DNA of 64,000 bases from an uncultured Porphyromonadaceae bacterium (lineage in GTDB: Bacteria; Bacteroidota; Bacteroidia; Bacteroidales; Muribaculaceae): positions 1 through 64,000 of the forward strand of contig CABUIC010000011.1 of assembly GCA_902491515.1 (NCBI GenBank). The letters run 5' to 3'. Positions 1 to 10,979 of the stretch are shown one piece after another. Each line of letters opens with the position of its first letter. Within the stretch, counting starts at the first letter, position 1. The position numbers and the translations under genes are program-made. Below the pieces are notes generated by a model. That model was not told the DNA's origin. It made no database searches and saw only the letters and a list, made by a program, of their open reading frames with translations.

Positions 1-505
1 TTTTCAAGCTGCCGATTCAACTTTTTTCAGGGCATTCTTATCCCGAACTCGCGTTTGTAAATAAACTTGAGAAAACCGTCGATATACTTCAATAACCCGA
101 AAAAGCAAGAAACCCGTCGGAAAGTTATCGCACTTATCTACACCCATAATTCTTATTCTTGAAAGATTATTGAAAAAATAAATTCCTTCTTAAAAAATTC
201 AATACACAATAATAAAAATAAGAGTCAGAAAAACCTCCCCGAATATCCCCACCCCGCCGAACCGCCCATATTCCCCTCAGAAAAAACTCCAATTTTGTCA
301 ACCACAGACTTATTGACAACATGTCAATAACCTTACATTACTGCTTAACACCAGCAACTTACCATGTAAATAACTTGTAAAAACAACGTAGACAACACAA
401 ATCTATTCTTAAAAGTGTGAAAAGCCACATTTTTAAGTAATCTTTTTATACAGCTTCTGGATTTCCGGGAACTTACGATGTCTATAAATTATATAGACAA
501 ATGAA
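1..505. other. AT-rich intergenic region with TTATNNACA-like 9-mers
   Basis: This stretch holds no convincing gene and is much richer in A+T than the rest of the window. It contains five 9-mers of the form TTATNNACA on either strand: 56-64 and 365-373 (TTATTTACA on minus), 134-142 (TTATCTACA), and 310-318 with 322-330 (TTATTGACA as an inverted pair around a 3-nt spacer). They resemble the DnaA box TTATCCACA, but none is exact. A 47-codon open frame lies on the minus strand at 4-147. A second overlapping frame there is also open, so coding is uncertain. Confidence 0.5.
4..147 (-). CDS. possible small protein, 47 aa (doubtful)
   Basis: An ATG-initiated frame on the minus strand begins MGVDKCDNFPTGF and ends KKVESAA. 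It is rich in Arg and Lys and has no membrane segment or recognisable domain. A second minus-strand frame over the same bases is also open, so the lack of stops is weak evidence. I see no promoter of the usual TAnnTTTG form before it. It may be a real small gene, the end of a repeat, or chance. Confidence 0.2.
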   Translation of the reverse strand: MGVDKCDNFPTGFLLFRVIEVYRRFSQVYLQTRVRDKNALKKVESAA

Positions 506-1510
506 TTAGGAGTTTCCTTTGTTTTTGGTTTTGGCATTGAGCGCCTTGATAGTGTCGAGATAGGCTCGTTCTACCGGCGACAGTTCTCTTACCTGAAATT
601 TACGATACTCTTCGCGGGCTTTATCCATAGCCTGCTGATGGCTGACCGAACCCGGTCCGCTGAGAAGAGCTTCGCCGGTTGAGGAAAGAATAGTGTCGAG
701 TTGTCGTACATAGTCATCCATATACATCGGGTGACGTTTCATAGCCTGAATCTCTGCAAAATCGAAGTATCCGGAAACGAGATTGTTGAGAATCTTCAGT
801 TCATTCTCGCTAAGATAATTTTTGGGAATCTGTGCGTCACGCATTGTCGGATGGTCTCCCTTGAATGATGTCAGTCCCATCATCGGGGCATCGGCGTTAG
901 CCCGCTTGAAAATCACTTCTGCAGCAGTATTACCGTGCGCTGCATAATGAAGTTTATTCTGCACAATCTTGAAGAACTCAACCGAAATGTCAGAATGGGG
1001 ATCATAATCGACAGCTGTGGCATAAAGGTCGAGCACCTGCCGATACATTACTTTTTCCGATGAGCGGATGTCGCGTATACGGTCAAGAAGTTCTCGCCAG
1101 TAAGCCCCGCCGCCGTTACCTTTTAGCCGCTCGTCGTCCATCGTGAATCCCTTTATGATGTATTCCTTCAACCGCTCCGTGGCCCACCTGCGGAAATGCG
1201 TGGCAATCACCGACCGGATACGGTATCCCAAAGAAATTATCATGTCAAGATTATAGAAAGGAATATCACGTGTTACTTCTCGAGATCCTTCCTGTCGAAC
1301 CTGTAAGAATTTCTTACAGGTTGCTTGTTCATCTAATTCTCCATCCGCATATATATTGCGGATATGCTGGACTATATTGGTGCGAGTCGTCTGATAAAGT
1401 TCGGCCATCTGTTGCTGGGAAAGCCACATAGTCTCCCCGGAAAACTTCACATCGATGCGGGTTTCCCCGTCCTCGCTCTGGTATATGATTATCTGATTAT
1501 CGTCGGCCAT
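506..1510 (-). CDS. RhuM-family protein (virulence RhuM / KilA-N-like)
   Basis: The 334-residue protein has the length and layout of the RhuM family. The N-terminal part reads TMWLSQQQMAELYQTT, an HTH-like motif, followed by the family block around residues 60-120 with the motif IRSVIATHFRRWAT. The C-terminal half holds the usual VEFFKIVQNKLHYAAHGNTA segment (split here only by family memory) and LISENELKIL-like helices, seen as YLSENELKILNNL. RhuM was first noted in a Salmonella pathogenicity island; related proteins are common as stand-alone accessory genes, often near restriction or defence loci. Biochemical function is unknown. The gene has lower GC than the Suf operon and no obvious partner, which suggests acquisition by transfer. 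The ATG at 1510 is the natural start. Confidence 0.85.
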   Translation of the reverse strand: MADDNQIIIYQSEDGETRIDVKFSGETMWLSQQQMAELYQTTRTNIVQHIRNIYADGELDEQATCKKFLQVRQEGSREVTRDIPFYNLDMIISLGYRIRSVIATHFRRWATERLKEYIIKGFTMDDERLKGNGGGAYWRELLDRIRDIRSSEKVMYRQVLDLYATAVDYDPHSDISVEFFKIVQNKLHYAAHGNTAAEVIFKRANADAPMMGLTSFKGDHPTMRDAQIPKNYLSENELKILNNLVSGYFDFAEIQAMKRHPMYMDDYVRQLDTILSSTGEALLSGPGSVSHQQAMDKAREEYRKFQVRELSPVERAYLDTIKALNAKTKNKGNS

Positions 1511-1590
1511 TATTAAATTGATTAGATGTGAAAATAATTATGCCGGAGAACTTAAAAAAAACTGTGTGGCGGGAAAAGGGGGAGGGCTTA

Positions 1591-2823
1591 TCAGCGGAGC
1601 ATGGAGTTGACGCGGGCGAGGGCGGCGGCGAGGCGGTCGATTTCCTCGCGGGTGTTGTACACGGCGAAGGACGCGCGGACCGTACCCTCGATGCCGTAGC
1701 GTTCCATCAGCGGCTGGGCGCAGTGGTGGCCCGTGCGCACGGCGATGCCGAGCTGGTCGAGGAGTATGCCTGTGTCGTAGTGGTGGGCGCCGGGCAGGAG
1801 GAAGGATATGACCGAGGTCTTGTCGGGCGCGGTGCCGTAGATGTGTAGGTCGGGCACGGCCTCGAGCATCCGCTCGGTGGCGTAGTGCAGGAGCGAGTCC
1901 TCGTATTCCTTCATGCGGTCTATGCCTATGCCTTTCATGAAGTCTATGGCCGTGGCTATGGCGGACGCGCCTATGAAGTCGGGGGTTCCGGCCTCGAACT
2001 TGTAGGGGAGTTCGGCCCAGGTGGTGCCCTGCGAGAGGCTCACGTGGCCTATCATCTCTCCGCCGCCCTGATATGGGGGCATCTTCTCAAGCAGCTCGCG
2101 GCGTCCGTAGAGCGCGCCTATGCCCGTGGGGCCGTACATCTTGTGCGCAGAGAAGGCGTAGAAGTCCACGCCGAGGTCCCTGACGTCCACCGCACAGTGC
2201 GACACGGCCTGCGCCCCGTCGCAGACGAAGACGGCGCCTACGGCGTGCGCCAGACCCGCCATCTTCTTTATAGGGTTCACCGTGCCGAGCACGTTGGAGA
2301 TATGGCATATCGACACCACCTTCGGTCCCTCTTCGAGCAGGCGGAGATAGCCGTCGATGTCCAGCGTCCCGTCCTCGAGCACCGGAACGGCCTTCACACG
2401 TATTCCGCGGCGCTTCTCCAGCAGCTGCCACGGCACGATGTTGGAATGGTGCTCCATCTGGCTTATCACCACGAGGTCGCCTTCACGGAGCAGCTCGCCG
2501 TAGGACGAGGCCACGAGATTGAGGGCCTCTGTGGTGCCGCGGGTGAAGATTATTTCTGAGGCGGAGTCGGCGCCGAGGAAGGCGCGCACGGCCTCGCGGC
2601 CCTGCTCCATGTCGGCCGTGGCCTTCTGCGAGAGGCAGTGGACGCCGCGGTGGACGTTGGCTTTGGCCGTGAAGTAGGCTTTTTCGATGGCCTCGACCAC
2701 CTGACGCGGCGTCTGCGATGTGGCCGCGTTGTCGAGGTAGAGAAGTTCCTTGTTCCCGTGCACCTTTTCGGTGAGAATGGGGAATTGGGCGCGTATGGCG
2801 GAAATTTCTTCGGGTGTGAGCAT
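1591..2823 (-). CDS. sufS: cysteine desulfurase SufS
   Basis: SufS is a PLP-dependent enzyme that takes sulfur from L-cysteine as a persulfide for Fe-S cluster assembly. The PLP lysine is in AFSAHKMYGPTG, and the sulfur-accepting cysteine is in RTGHHCAQPLM near the C-terminus. I place the start at the ATG at 2823, giving MLTPEEISAIRAQFP, rather than at 2859. This start lies two bases after the sufD stop codon and matches the family N-terminus; the upstream codons overlap sufD. The protein has 410 residues, normal for group II desulfurases. It is the last gene of the cvpA-sufBCDS series. No SufE or SufU partner is encoded nearby. Confidence 0.95.
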   Translation of the reverse strand: MLTPEEISAIRAQFPILTEKVHGNKELLYLDNAATSQTPRQVVEAIEKAYFTAKANVHRGVHCLSQKATADMEQGREAVRAFLGADSASEIIFTRGTTEALNLVASSYGELLREGDLVVISQMEHHSNIVPWQLLEKRRGIRVKAVPVLEDGTLDIDGYLRLLEEGPKVVSICHISNVLGTVNPIKKMAGLAHAVGAVFVCDGAQAVSHCAVDVRDLGVDFYAFSAHKMYGPTGIGALYGRRELLEKMPPYQGGGEMIGHVSLSQGTTWAELPYKFEAGTPDFIGASAIATAIDFMKGIGIDRMKEYEDSLLHYATERMLEAVPDLHIYGTAPDKTSVISFLLPGAHHYDTGILLDQLGIAVRTGHHCAQPLMERYGIEGTVRASFAVYNTREEIDRLAAALARVNSMLR

Positions 2824-2825
2824 AT

Positions 2826-4193
2826 CTATTTGCAGGCCGGGGCGGTTCCGGCGTGGCATTCGGCGCAGGAGGCCGAGATGTCGCCGCCGAGTCTTTTTTC
2901 AACAAGGAGACGCATGCGGTCGCGCAGGGCGTCGAGGCGTATGCCTTCTGCCACGTCCATCATAAAGGCCTGAACGAGCATCCTGCGCGCCTCGGCTTCG
3001 GGGATGCCGCGCGACTGCATGTAGAAGAGGGCGCGGGTGTCGAGCTGACCCGTGGCTGCGCCGTGGCCGGCCTTGACGTCGTCGCAGTAGATTTCGAGCT
3101 GGGGGTCTGTGTGCATCGTGGCGTCCGGGCCGGCGAGGAGGTTGCGGTTGGTCTGCGCGGCGTCCGTGCGGTATGCTCCTTCGTTGACCACCACCTTGCC
3201 TCCGAAGGCGCCGTGGGCCGAGTCGAAGAGGGCGTATTTAAAGAGCTGACGGCTCGTGCACCGGGGCGCGGCGTGGGTGAGAAGCACATTGTTGTCGACG
3301 CGCCTCGAGCCGGAGGCTATTACCAGGCTTCCGAGCTCGGCGGAGGCTCCCTCGCCTTCGAGGCGCAGACGCAGGGCGTTGTAGGTGTCGCCGCCGTTGA
3401 GCGAGGCCGATGTCGAGAAATACGAGGAGTCTTTCTCCTGCGCTACGAACACTTCGGCGAGACGGCACGTCCGTGGTGTGGATTCCTCGATGTCGTAGAA
3501 CTCTACGGAGGATCCTTCTCCGGCGAATATCTCGACGACTTCCGACGACAGATAGTCGACGTCGCTCCGCTGGGAGTGGTCGCAGAGAAGCACTTTCACC
3601 GCGCTCCCTTCCTCGGCCACGACGAGCACGCGCCTTACAGCCATCATGGCCGCCTGGGCGCTGAAGATGTTCACGATCTGCACGGCTTTCTCGAGCCGGA
3701 CGCCGCGGCGGACATGTATGAACACGCCGTCCTGGAGCAGCGCCGTGTTCAGCGCCGACGTGGCCGTGGAGTCGGCGGCGAGGTGGTTGAGGTATTTTTT
3801 TATCAGTTCGGGATGCTCCTCGGCCGCGCGGGCGAGCGACATCACGGTCAGTCCCTCGGGCATGTTCTTCACGAGGGTGGAGGTGGCGTGGAACGAGTCG
3901 GCCACGACCACGGCCGTGAGGGTGCTCACGTTGGGCACGTCGCAGCGGAAAGAGGCCGCCACGTCGGCGGGAATGTTCACGCGGGCGATGTTCACTCCGT
4001 AGTCCGGGGCGAGCATCCCGGCCGGGTCGGCGTCGGGAAATCCCTCGTCGCCCCTCCTGGGGAAACGGCCGAAGGCGCGCAGGGCTCCGATGGCCGCGGG
4101 GCGCAGGGCGTTGAGCGCCGCCGGGGCGTGTGCGTCGATTTCCGCGAGGTGTCCGTCGAGGAGGCTCAGGTATTGGTCAAGGGAATTGTCCAT
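2826..4193 (-). CDS. sufD: Fe-S cluster assembly protein SufD
   Basis: SufD pairs with SufB to form the scaffold on which SufC acts. The 455-residue protein has the beta-helix core typical of the family. Near the C-terminus it reads EIYCDDVKAGHGAATGQ, with the conserved histidine that in E. coli takes part in cluster assembly, followed by DTRALFYMQSRGIPEAEARR. The N-terminal 150 residues are variable, as usual for SufD. It begins four bases after sufC ends, and sufS begins two bases after its stop, so translation is probably coupled. Confidence 0.93.
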   Translation of the reverse strand: MDNSLDQYLSLLDGHLAEIDAHAPAALNALRPAAIGALRAFGRFPRRGDEGFPDADPAGMLAPDYGVNIARVNIPADVAASFRCDVPNVSTLTAVVVADSFHATSTLVKNMPEGLTVMSLARAAEEHPELIKKYLNHLAADSTATSALNTALLQDGVFIHVRRGVRLEKAVQIVNIFSAQAAMMAVRRVLVVAEEGSAVKVLLCDHSQRSDVDYLSSEVVEIFAGEGSSVEFYDIEESTPRTCRLAEVFVAQEKDSSYFSTSASLNGGDTYNALRLRLEGEGASAELGSLVIASGSRRVDNNVLLTHAAPRCTSRQLFKYALFDSAHGAFGGKVVVNEGAYRTDAAQTNRNLLAGPDATMHTDPQLEIYCDDVKAGHGAATGQLDTRALFYMQSRGIPEAEARRMLVQAFMMDVAEGIRLDALRDRMRLLVEKRLGGDISASCAECHAGTAPACK

Positions 4194-4197
4194 GGGC

Positions 4198-4962
<765 letters not shown>

Positions 4963-4968
4963 ATGTCT

Positions 4969-6408
<1,440 letters not shown>

Positions 6409-6442
6409 AACGCTTGTATAACATTTTTAGTCAGCCGGAGGT

Positions 6443-6928
6443 TTAGGTGAGCCGGGCCAGTTCGGAGAAATAGCCGATCACCGCCGGAGCGAGGTCGAAG
6501 ACAAGTTGCCGCAGCCCGTGGCCGGGACCCGTGAATGTTTCTTGCGAGGAGGGCACTATTGCGGCGTAGAGGTTCATCACGAGGCTCGCGGCTATCATCC
6601 ATTCCAGAAGCGAGAAGGCCGCGCCCCCGAGGCGGTCGAGAGCCCCGAGCTTCACGGTGTGTACCGCGCCCCGGACAAGGCCCGCGGCAAGACGCACGCC
6701 GAGGTAGCACAGGACGAACACCAGACCGTAGCACACGACGAGCGAAAGTGTCTCGTGTCCGCTCCCGGCGCCCCATCTGTCGTAGACGGCCGGACCGAAC
6801 AGCCGGGAAGCCAGAACTGCCACGACTATGGCCGCCACGGCTCCCACACGCGAGATCAAGCCCGACGAGAATCCGCGAATAATGGCCGATATGGCCACAA
6901 TTATCAGCAAAATGTCCAGTACTTCCAT
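6443..6928 (-). CDS. CvpA family membrane protein
   Basis: The 161-residue protein has four hydrophobic segments (about residues 3-22, 26-44, 62-84 and 102-124) in the layout of the CvpA/colicin V production family, including IIRGFSSGLISR after the first helix. I choose the ATG at 6928 (MEVLDILLIIVA); a longer open frame to a GTG at 7033 would run through the promoter. Members of the family affect envelope and secretion functions, but the molecular role is not settled. It precedes sufB on the same strand and probably heads the operon. Confidence 0.8.
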   Translation of the reverse strand: MEVLDILLIIVAISAIIRGFSSGLISRVGAVAAIVVAVLASRLFGPAVYDRWGAGSGHETLSLVVCYGLVFVLCYLGVRLAAGLVRGAVHTVKLGALDRLGGAAFSLLEWMIAASLVMNLYAAIVPSSQETFTGPGHGLRQLVFDLAPAVIGYFSELARLT

Positions 6929-6961
6929 TTTCGGAATTGTTTTTGTTGTAATTTCGTTCTG

Positions 6962-6969
6962 CAAAAGTA
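6962..6969 (-). promoter_or_regulatory. probable -7 element for cvpA-sufBCDS
   Basis: On the minus strand the bases read TACTTTTG, a match to the Bacteroidota -7 consensus TAnnTTTG, 33 bases upstream of the cvpA ATG. No clear TTTG lies at the expected distance upstream, so support rests on the -7 match and its position. Confidence 0.45.
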
Positions 6970-7091
6970 CATAAAATTTCATTAATAACGAACTTAAAGA
7001 AGCGACGCTCCGTTTTGATTTTAATCGAAACACACAATCCTGCTGTCTGTTAGTTCGTCACTGACCACACGTTCAACTGATATTCAACATT

Positions 7092-8000
7092 ATGAAACCT
7101 TTAGCTGCACTTCTTTTCGGCGCCGTCCTCCTTCTTCTGTCGGCCGACGCCAGGGGCCAGGAGCCCGGGGCTCCCGACAGCGTCCTTGAGGCTGTCGCGG
7201 CCGGAGAGGCTGTGGTGTCCTATTCTATTTCTGCCTGCGGTTTTTTCGCCGTCGATCTTTCCGACGCGGTGACGCCTCCCGAATCCTATCTGAAGCCCGA
7301 CAGCCTTCTCAGGCGTCCGAGGGTCTCGCTCTACGCTCTCCCCTACTCCCTTACCACCAATGAACCCGACCGGAAGAGGCTGTGGATCAACACCGCGGTA
7401 TTCGCCGGCGCATACGTCGGCACTCTCGTGGTCCTCGAGTGTCTGCCGGAGGGCGCCACCAACTGGAACCGCGCCACAATCCAGTCCGTGCCCCCGTTCA
7501 AGCGCTGGTGGAAAAACGTCGTAAAGATGGGCCCCGAAATCGACGGCGACAATCCCATATTCAACTATGTGCTCCATCCCTATGCCGGAGCCGTCTATTT
7601 CATGTCGGCCCGCAGCTGCGGATTCAACTTCTGGCGCAGTTTCCTCTATTCCGCCTGTATCTCCACCATAGGCTGGGAATTCGGCATAGAGGGCTTCATG
7701 GAGCGCCCATCCATTCAGGACATCTTCATCACCCCTATCGTCGGGAGCGCCTTCGGAGAGTGCTTCTATATACTCAAGCGCCACATTGTCAGCCACGACT
7801 ACACCCTCTGGGGCTCCCGCATTCTGGGCAACGTCCTCGCCTTCATAGTCGACCCCGTCAACGAAGTGGTGGGACTCTTCGGCGGAAACGAAGCCCGTCG
7901 CCTCCACCTCGGCCACAAGCCCTTCAAAGTCGAAAGCACCCTCGCCCCCGCATTCTTTCCCACCGGCCAGGCCGGCTTCACCTTCACCTGCCGCTTCTGA
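7092..8000 (+). CDS. DUF3943 domain outer-envelope protein
   Basis: The 302-residue protein has a signal peptide (residues 1-22, ending DARGQE). The central region carries the DUF3943 pattern GPEIDGDNPIFNYVLHPYAG, followed by alternating hydrophobic stretches and DIFITPIVGSAFGE. It ends in FTFTCRF, with the aromatic last residue typical of outer-membrane proteins. Function is unknown; the family is common in Bacteroidota and Proteobacteria and is predicted to sit in the envelope. It is transcribed away from cvpA and is followed by a strong hairpin at 8015. Confidence 0.75.
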   Translation: MKPLAALLFGAVLLLLSADARGQEPGAPDSVLEAVAAGEAVVSYSISACGFFAVDLSDAVTPPESYLKPDSLLRRPRVSLYALPYSLTTNEPDRKRLWINTAVFAGAYVGTLVVLECLPEGATNWNRATIQSVPPFKRWWKNVVKMGPEIDGDNPIFNYVLHPYAGAVYFMSARSCGFNFWRSFLYSACISTIGWEFGIEGFMERPSIQDIFITPIVGSAFGECFYILKRHIVSHDYTLWGSRILGNVLAFIVDPVNEVVGLFGGNEARRLHLGHKPFKVESTLAPAFFPTGQAGFTFTCRF

Positions 8001-8014
8001 CCGCCAGCCAAAAT

Positions 8015-8053
8015 AGAGGCCCTATAGGCCCGATAAGCCTTATAGGGCCTCTT
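8015..8053. terminator. 12-bp hairpin after the DUF3943 gene
   Basis: The arms AGAGGCCCTATA (8015-8026) and TATAGGGCCTCT (8041-8052) pair perfectly around a 14-nt loop. Only a short pyrimidine run follows, so termination is plausible but not certain. It sits between convergent genes and may serve both strands. Confidence 0.6.
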
Positions 8054-8153
8054 CTCGTCCGATGCGCCGGATGGAGGTTCCGTGTCGTGTCAAAACTATC
8101 TACGTGGCCGGAGGGCGGTTCTGTGAAGTATTGTCCTTGCACCGCCTCTGCCA

Positions 8154-8963
8154 TTAATTGAACCTATATGTAATGTATGCCGTGGCCGACTCCGGGGCGT
8201 TGTTGTCGCTGCGAGTGAAGGTCTTGCGCCGGATTTCGGCCTTGCATGCCTCGGCGAGCGCCGAGTTCGTGGCCGCGGGAGCCTGACCGCCGATTACCTC
8301 GACAGCCGTCACCTTGCCGCGGCTGTCCACCGTGGCCTTCAGCTCTATTGTGCCAGTCACGGTCGAAGGCACCTTCGCGTAGGAAGGCATGCGCCAGCCG
8401 CCGTTCACTCTGCCGGTTCCACGCCCGTTCTGCTCGGAATTTTTCGAGCCCGAAGGCTTTCCGGCGTTGCCGTCGTTCTTTCCTTTATTGTGAGTATTGT
8501 TCTTGCCCTTGGTGTTGGCGAAAGCATTCTGGAGGTCGGAAGAGGCCTTGCGGCTGACCTCCTTCTCTCGTTTGCTCTCGGCGTCCTCCGCGGGGCCAGG
8601 TTTCGCGGGCGCAGGTTTTGTTTCGGCCTTTATATCCGAGGGGCGCTTCGAGCTCTTAGGCGGCAAGGCCTCCCCTCTGGGGCCTTCGTCGCGGGTGTCT
8701 GTGCCGGTTTCAGGCGCAGGAGTGGCGTTGTTGTTCTCGGGCACGGGGTTGTAGGCCGGAGAGGCCGTCTCGGCGCGCGGAACGGAGGCCTCAGGGTTGT
8801 AGAGCTCGGCGAATTCCTCGGTCTCGACAAGTTCGGTCATGGGCCGGGGAGGGTCGGGAAGCGTGCTCCGGTCGAAGCGGATGCCGCACAGCATCAGCAC
8901 GGCCACGGCCACGCCGGCCGCGGCGACGGTGACGAGTAAGGCGGTGAGGCGGTCGCGGTTCAT
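8154..8963 (-). CDS. TonB-like energy transducer
   Basis: The 269-residue protein has one membrane helix near residues 8-28, a long Pro/Glu/Lys/Asn-rich periplasmic stretch (about 55-180), and a TonB C-terminal-like domain from about 185, with IELKATVDSRGKVTAVEVIG and a final AYITYRFN strand. Such proteins pass the proton-motive force from ExbB/ExbD to outer-membrane receptors. The gene overlaps exbD by 4 bases (ATGA), which supports a shared complex. The cell may have other TonB genes, so its partner receptors cannot be named from here. Confidence 0.85.
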   Translation of the reverse strand: MNRDRLTALLVTVAAAGVAVAVLMLCGIRFDRSTLPDPPRPMTELVETEEFAELYNPEASVPRAETASPAYNPVPENNNATPAPETGTDTRDEGPRGEALPPKSSKRPSDIKAETKPAPAKPGPAEDAESKREKEVSRKASSDLQNAFANTKGKNNTHNKGKNDGNAGKPSGSKNSEQNGRGTGRVNGGWRMPSYAKVPSTVTGTIELKATVDSRGKVTAVEVIGGQAPAATNSALAEACKAEIRRKTFTRSDNNAPESATAYITYRFN

Positions 8964-9388
8964 TGCCTGGAGCTTTTCGGGGATGAGGGCCGGGTGGCGA
9001 GCACCATCTTATAGGTGTTGTCGGCGCCGATGTTGAGCACTTCTACAACCTTGCCATAGGGCACCTCGGCGTCGGCGTACACGGCGATGGCGCCGAGCGA
9101 GTCGGCCGGAGCGGCGGCCTGAAGGGCTCCGATGAGGTTGTTCTCGGGCACGAGGAGCGGCTCGCCGTCCCTGACGCTCAGGTAGTACTGCCCCTCGGCG
9201 TCGATGAACACGCGCGTGGAGGGCTTGACGGGTGTCTGCTGCGAGCTTTCGGGAAGGTCGATTTCGAGGGCCGTCGGGAAGACGAAGGCCGAGGTGACCA
9301 TGAAGAAGACGAGGAGCAGAAACACCACGTCGGTCATCGAAGCCATCGAGAACTCCGAAAGCATGTTGTTCGGTCGTTTGAGTGCCAT
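8960..9388 (-). CDS. exbD: biopolymer transporter ExbD
   Basis: The 142-residue protein has the ExbD/TolR layout: a short cytosolic N-terminus, a single helix SMTDVVFLLLVFFMVTSAF that carries the conserved membrane aspartate used in proton flow, and a periplasmic domain. It overlaps exbB by one base and the tonB-like gene by four. No second ExbD gene is present here, although many Bacteroidota carry two. Confidence 0.93.
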   Translation of the reverse strand: MALKRPNNMLSEFSMASMTDVVFLLLVFFMVTSAFVFPTALEIDLPESSQQTPVKPSTRVFIDAEGQYYLSVRDGEPLLVPENNLIGALQAAAPADSLGAIAVYADAEVPYGKVVEVLNIGADNTYKMVLATRPSSPKSSRQ

Positions 9389-10149
9389 TAAGCCACGGGT
9401 TCGTTGAGGAGGTCCATGAATTCCATCGTCGCGGCCTCAAGACGGTTCATGATCTTGTTGACGCGGGCCACGAGATAGTTGTAGGCGAAGAGGGCGATGA
9501 CGCCCACGATGAGGCCGGCCACGGTGGTTACGAGGGCCGAGTAGATGCCTCCGGCGAAGGAGTCGATGGTTGCCGACGACCCGGCCTGGGCTATGGCATA
9601 GAAAGCCTGGACCATGCCTATTACCGTGCCGAGGAAGCCGAGCATGGGGGCGCCGGCGGCGGTGGTGGCGAGCCAGGGAAGACCCTTGGAGAGGTTGGCG
9701 ACTTCGATGTTGCCGGTGTTCTCCACGGCGGTGAGGACGTCGCCCATCGGACGGCCTATGCGGCTAATGCCTTTGGCGATGAGGCGCGCCTGGGGGGTGC
9801 CGGTCTGCTTGCAGAGGTTCTGGGCGCTTTCAAGTTCGCCTTCGTGGATATAGCCCTTGATGCGCTTCATGAAGGAGCTGTCGGATTTTCCCGCGCGGTT
9901 GAGGGTTATGCAGCGCTCCGTGAAGATGTAGACGCTCAGGAGCAGCAGGAGGGCCAGAGGAATCATGGTCCATCCGCCCTGGAGGCAGAGGTCCCAGAGG
10001 CTCATGCCCGACACGTCGGCGGCGGGCTGTTCGGCGAGGACGGCCACGGTATCGGCCGGAAGGGGTGCGGCGGCCACTAGTGCGGCTGCCCGGGCTAAGG
10101 TGTCGGCGACGAGGACTGTGGCCGTATCGACAATCTGTAAGAGTAACAT
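9388..10149 (-). CDS. exbB: MotA/TolQ/ExbB proton channel protein
   Basis: The 253-residue protein has three membrane segments, at about 60-78 (WTMIPLALLLLLSVYIF), 150-175 (AAGAPMLGFLGTVIGMVQAF) and 195-220 (ALVTTVAGLIVGVIALFAYN). The second and third carry the conserved ExbB/TolQ channel motifs. I choose the ATG at 10149 (MLLLQIVDTATVL) because the longer open frame upstream overlaps pdxJ. The N-terminus before the first helix is Ala-rich. It follows pdxJ by 16 bases and is expected to form the inner-membrane pump with ExbD. Confidence 0.92.
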   Translation of the reverse strand: MLLLQIVDTATVLVADTLARAAALVAAAPLPADTVAVLAEQPAADVSGMSLWDLCLQGGWTMIPLALLLLLSVYIFTERCITLNRAGKSDSSFMKRIKGYIHEGELESAQNLCKQTGTPQARLIAKGISRIGRPMGDVLTAVENTGNIEVANLSKGLPWLATTAAGAPMLGFLGTVIGMVQAFYAIAQAGSSATIDSFAGGIYSALVTTVAGLIVGVIALFAYNYLVARVNKIMNRLEAATMEFMDLLNEPVA

Positions 10150-10165
10150 CTTGGTTTTATATGGT

Positions 10166-10879
10166 TTATTTAAGACATTCGAGATATTTCCGGACCGTGG
10201 TCTCCATTCCGTAGACCAGAGCATCGCAGATTAGGGCGTGGCCTATGCTCACCTCGCTGAGGAAGGGGATGCGCTCGTGGAAGAAACGGAGGTTTTCGAG
10301 GCTGAGGTCGTGGCCGGCGTTGACTCCGAGTCCCAGACGCCGGGCGGCATCGGCGGCCGCGACGAAGGGCGCGACGGCCTTTTCCCTGTCCGTGGCGTAG
10401 AGGTCGGCGTAGGGCTTCGTGTACAGTTCCACGCGGTCGGCGCCCGTGCGGGCCGCGGCGGCAATCTGCGCCGGGTCCGGGTCGACGAATATCGACGACC
10501 GTATGCCCGCTTCCTTGAGCGAGTCGACGATGCCGGTGAGGAATTCGAGATTGGTCTCCACGTCCCAGCCTTTGCTGGAGGTGAGGACGCCCGGAGCGTC
10601 CGGAACCAGGGTTACCTGCGTCGGGCGCGTCTTCAGCACCAGATCCATGAACTCGGGAGCCGGATAGCCCTCGATGTTGAATTCCGTGCGGAGGAGGGGA
10701 CGAAGGGTATATACGTCGCTGCGGCGTATATGGCGTTCGTCGGGACGCGGGTGGACGGTGATGCCTTTGGCGCCGAAGCCTTCGATTGCGAGGGCCCAGT
10801 CTTCGACAGAGGGATTGTTTTCGCCGCGGGCGTTGCGCAAAGTAGCAATTTTATTGATGTTTACGCTCAGATTTGTCAT
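10166..10879 (-). CDS. pdxJ: pyridoxine 5'-phosphate synthase
   Basis: PdxJ joins 1-deoxy-D-xylulose 5-phosphate with 3-amino-2-oxopropyl phosphate to make pyridoxine 5'-phosphate. The 237-residue protein shows the family motifs [16 protein letters not shown] at the N-terminus, [13 protein letters not shown] near residue 40, and [15 protein letters not shown] near residue 200. Its substrate DXP is made by dxs, which is also in the window at 53267. The gene has its own promoter, divergent from the next operon, and leads the exb genes. Confidence 0.97.
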   Translation of the reverse strand: MTNLSVNINKIATLRNARGENNPSVEDWALAIEGFGAKGITVHPRPDERHIRRSDVYTLRPLLRTEFNIEGYPAPEFMDLVLKTRPTQVTLVPDAPGVLTSSKGWDVETNLEFLTGIVDSLKEAGIRSSIFVDPDPAQIAAAARTGADRVELYTKPYADLYATDREKAVAPFVAAADAARRLGLGVNAGHDLSLENLRFFHERIPFLSEVSIGHALICDALVYGMETTVRKYLECLK

Positions 10880-10886
10880 TCAGGAG

Positions 10887-10917
10887 TTGTCTGTGTCTGA
10901 AAAAAGTAGTATTTTTG
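10887..10917 (+). promoter_or_regulatory. promoter for the ACT-like/nadK operon
   Basis: TTG at 10887-10889, a 20-nt spacer and TATTTTTG at 10910-10917 fit the Bacteroidota sigma-ABfr consensus. It points toward the gene at 10980. Confidence 0.6.
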
Positions 10918-10929
10918 TAATTCAATCTG

Positions 10930-10961
10930 CAAAAGTAAGAATTTAAATCAACTTTCGCAAG
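10930..10961 (-). promoter_or_regulatory. promoter for pdxJ-exbBD-tonB
   Basis: On the minus strand CTTG (10958-10961), a 20-nt spacer and TACTTTTG (10930-10937) fit the Bacteroidota consensus. It overlaps the region of the divergent promoter for the ACT-like gene, so the two operons may share control. Confidence 0.6.
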
Positions 10962-10979
10962 CAAAAAATCCAATACGAT

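Noticed and set aside
506..1510. RhuM gene as part of a prophage or defence island
   Set aside because: No phage, restriction or integrase gene lies next to it in the window.
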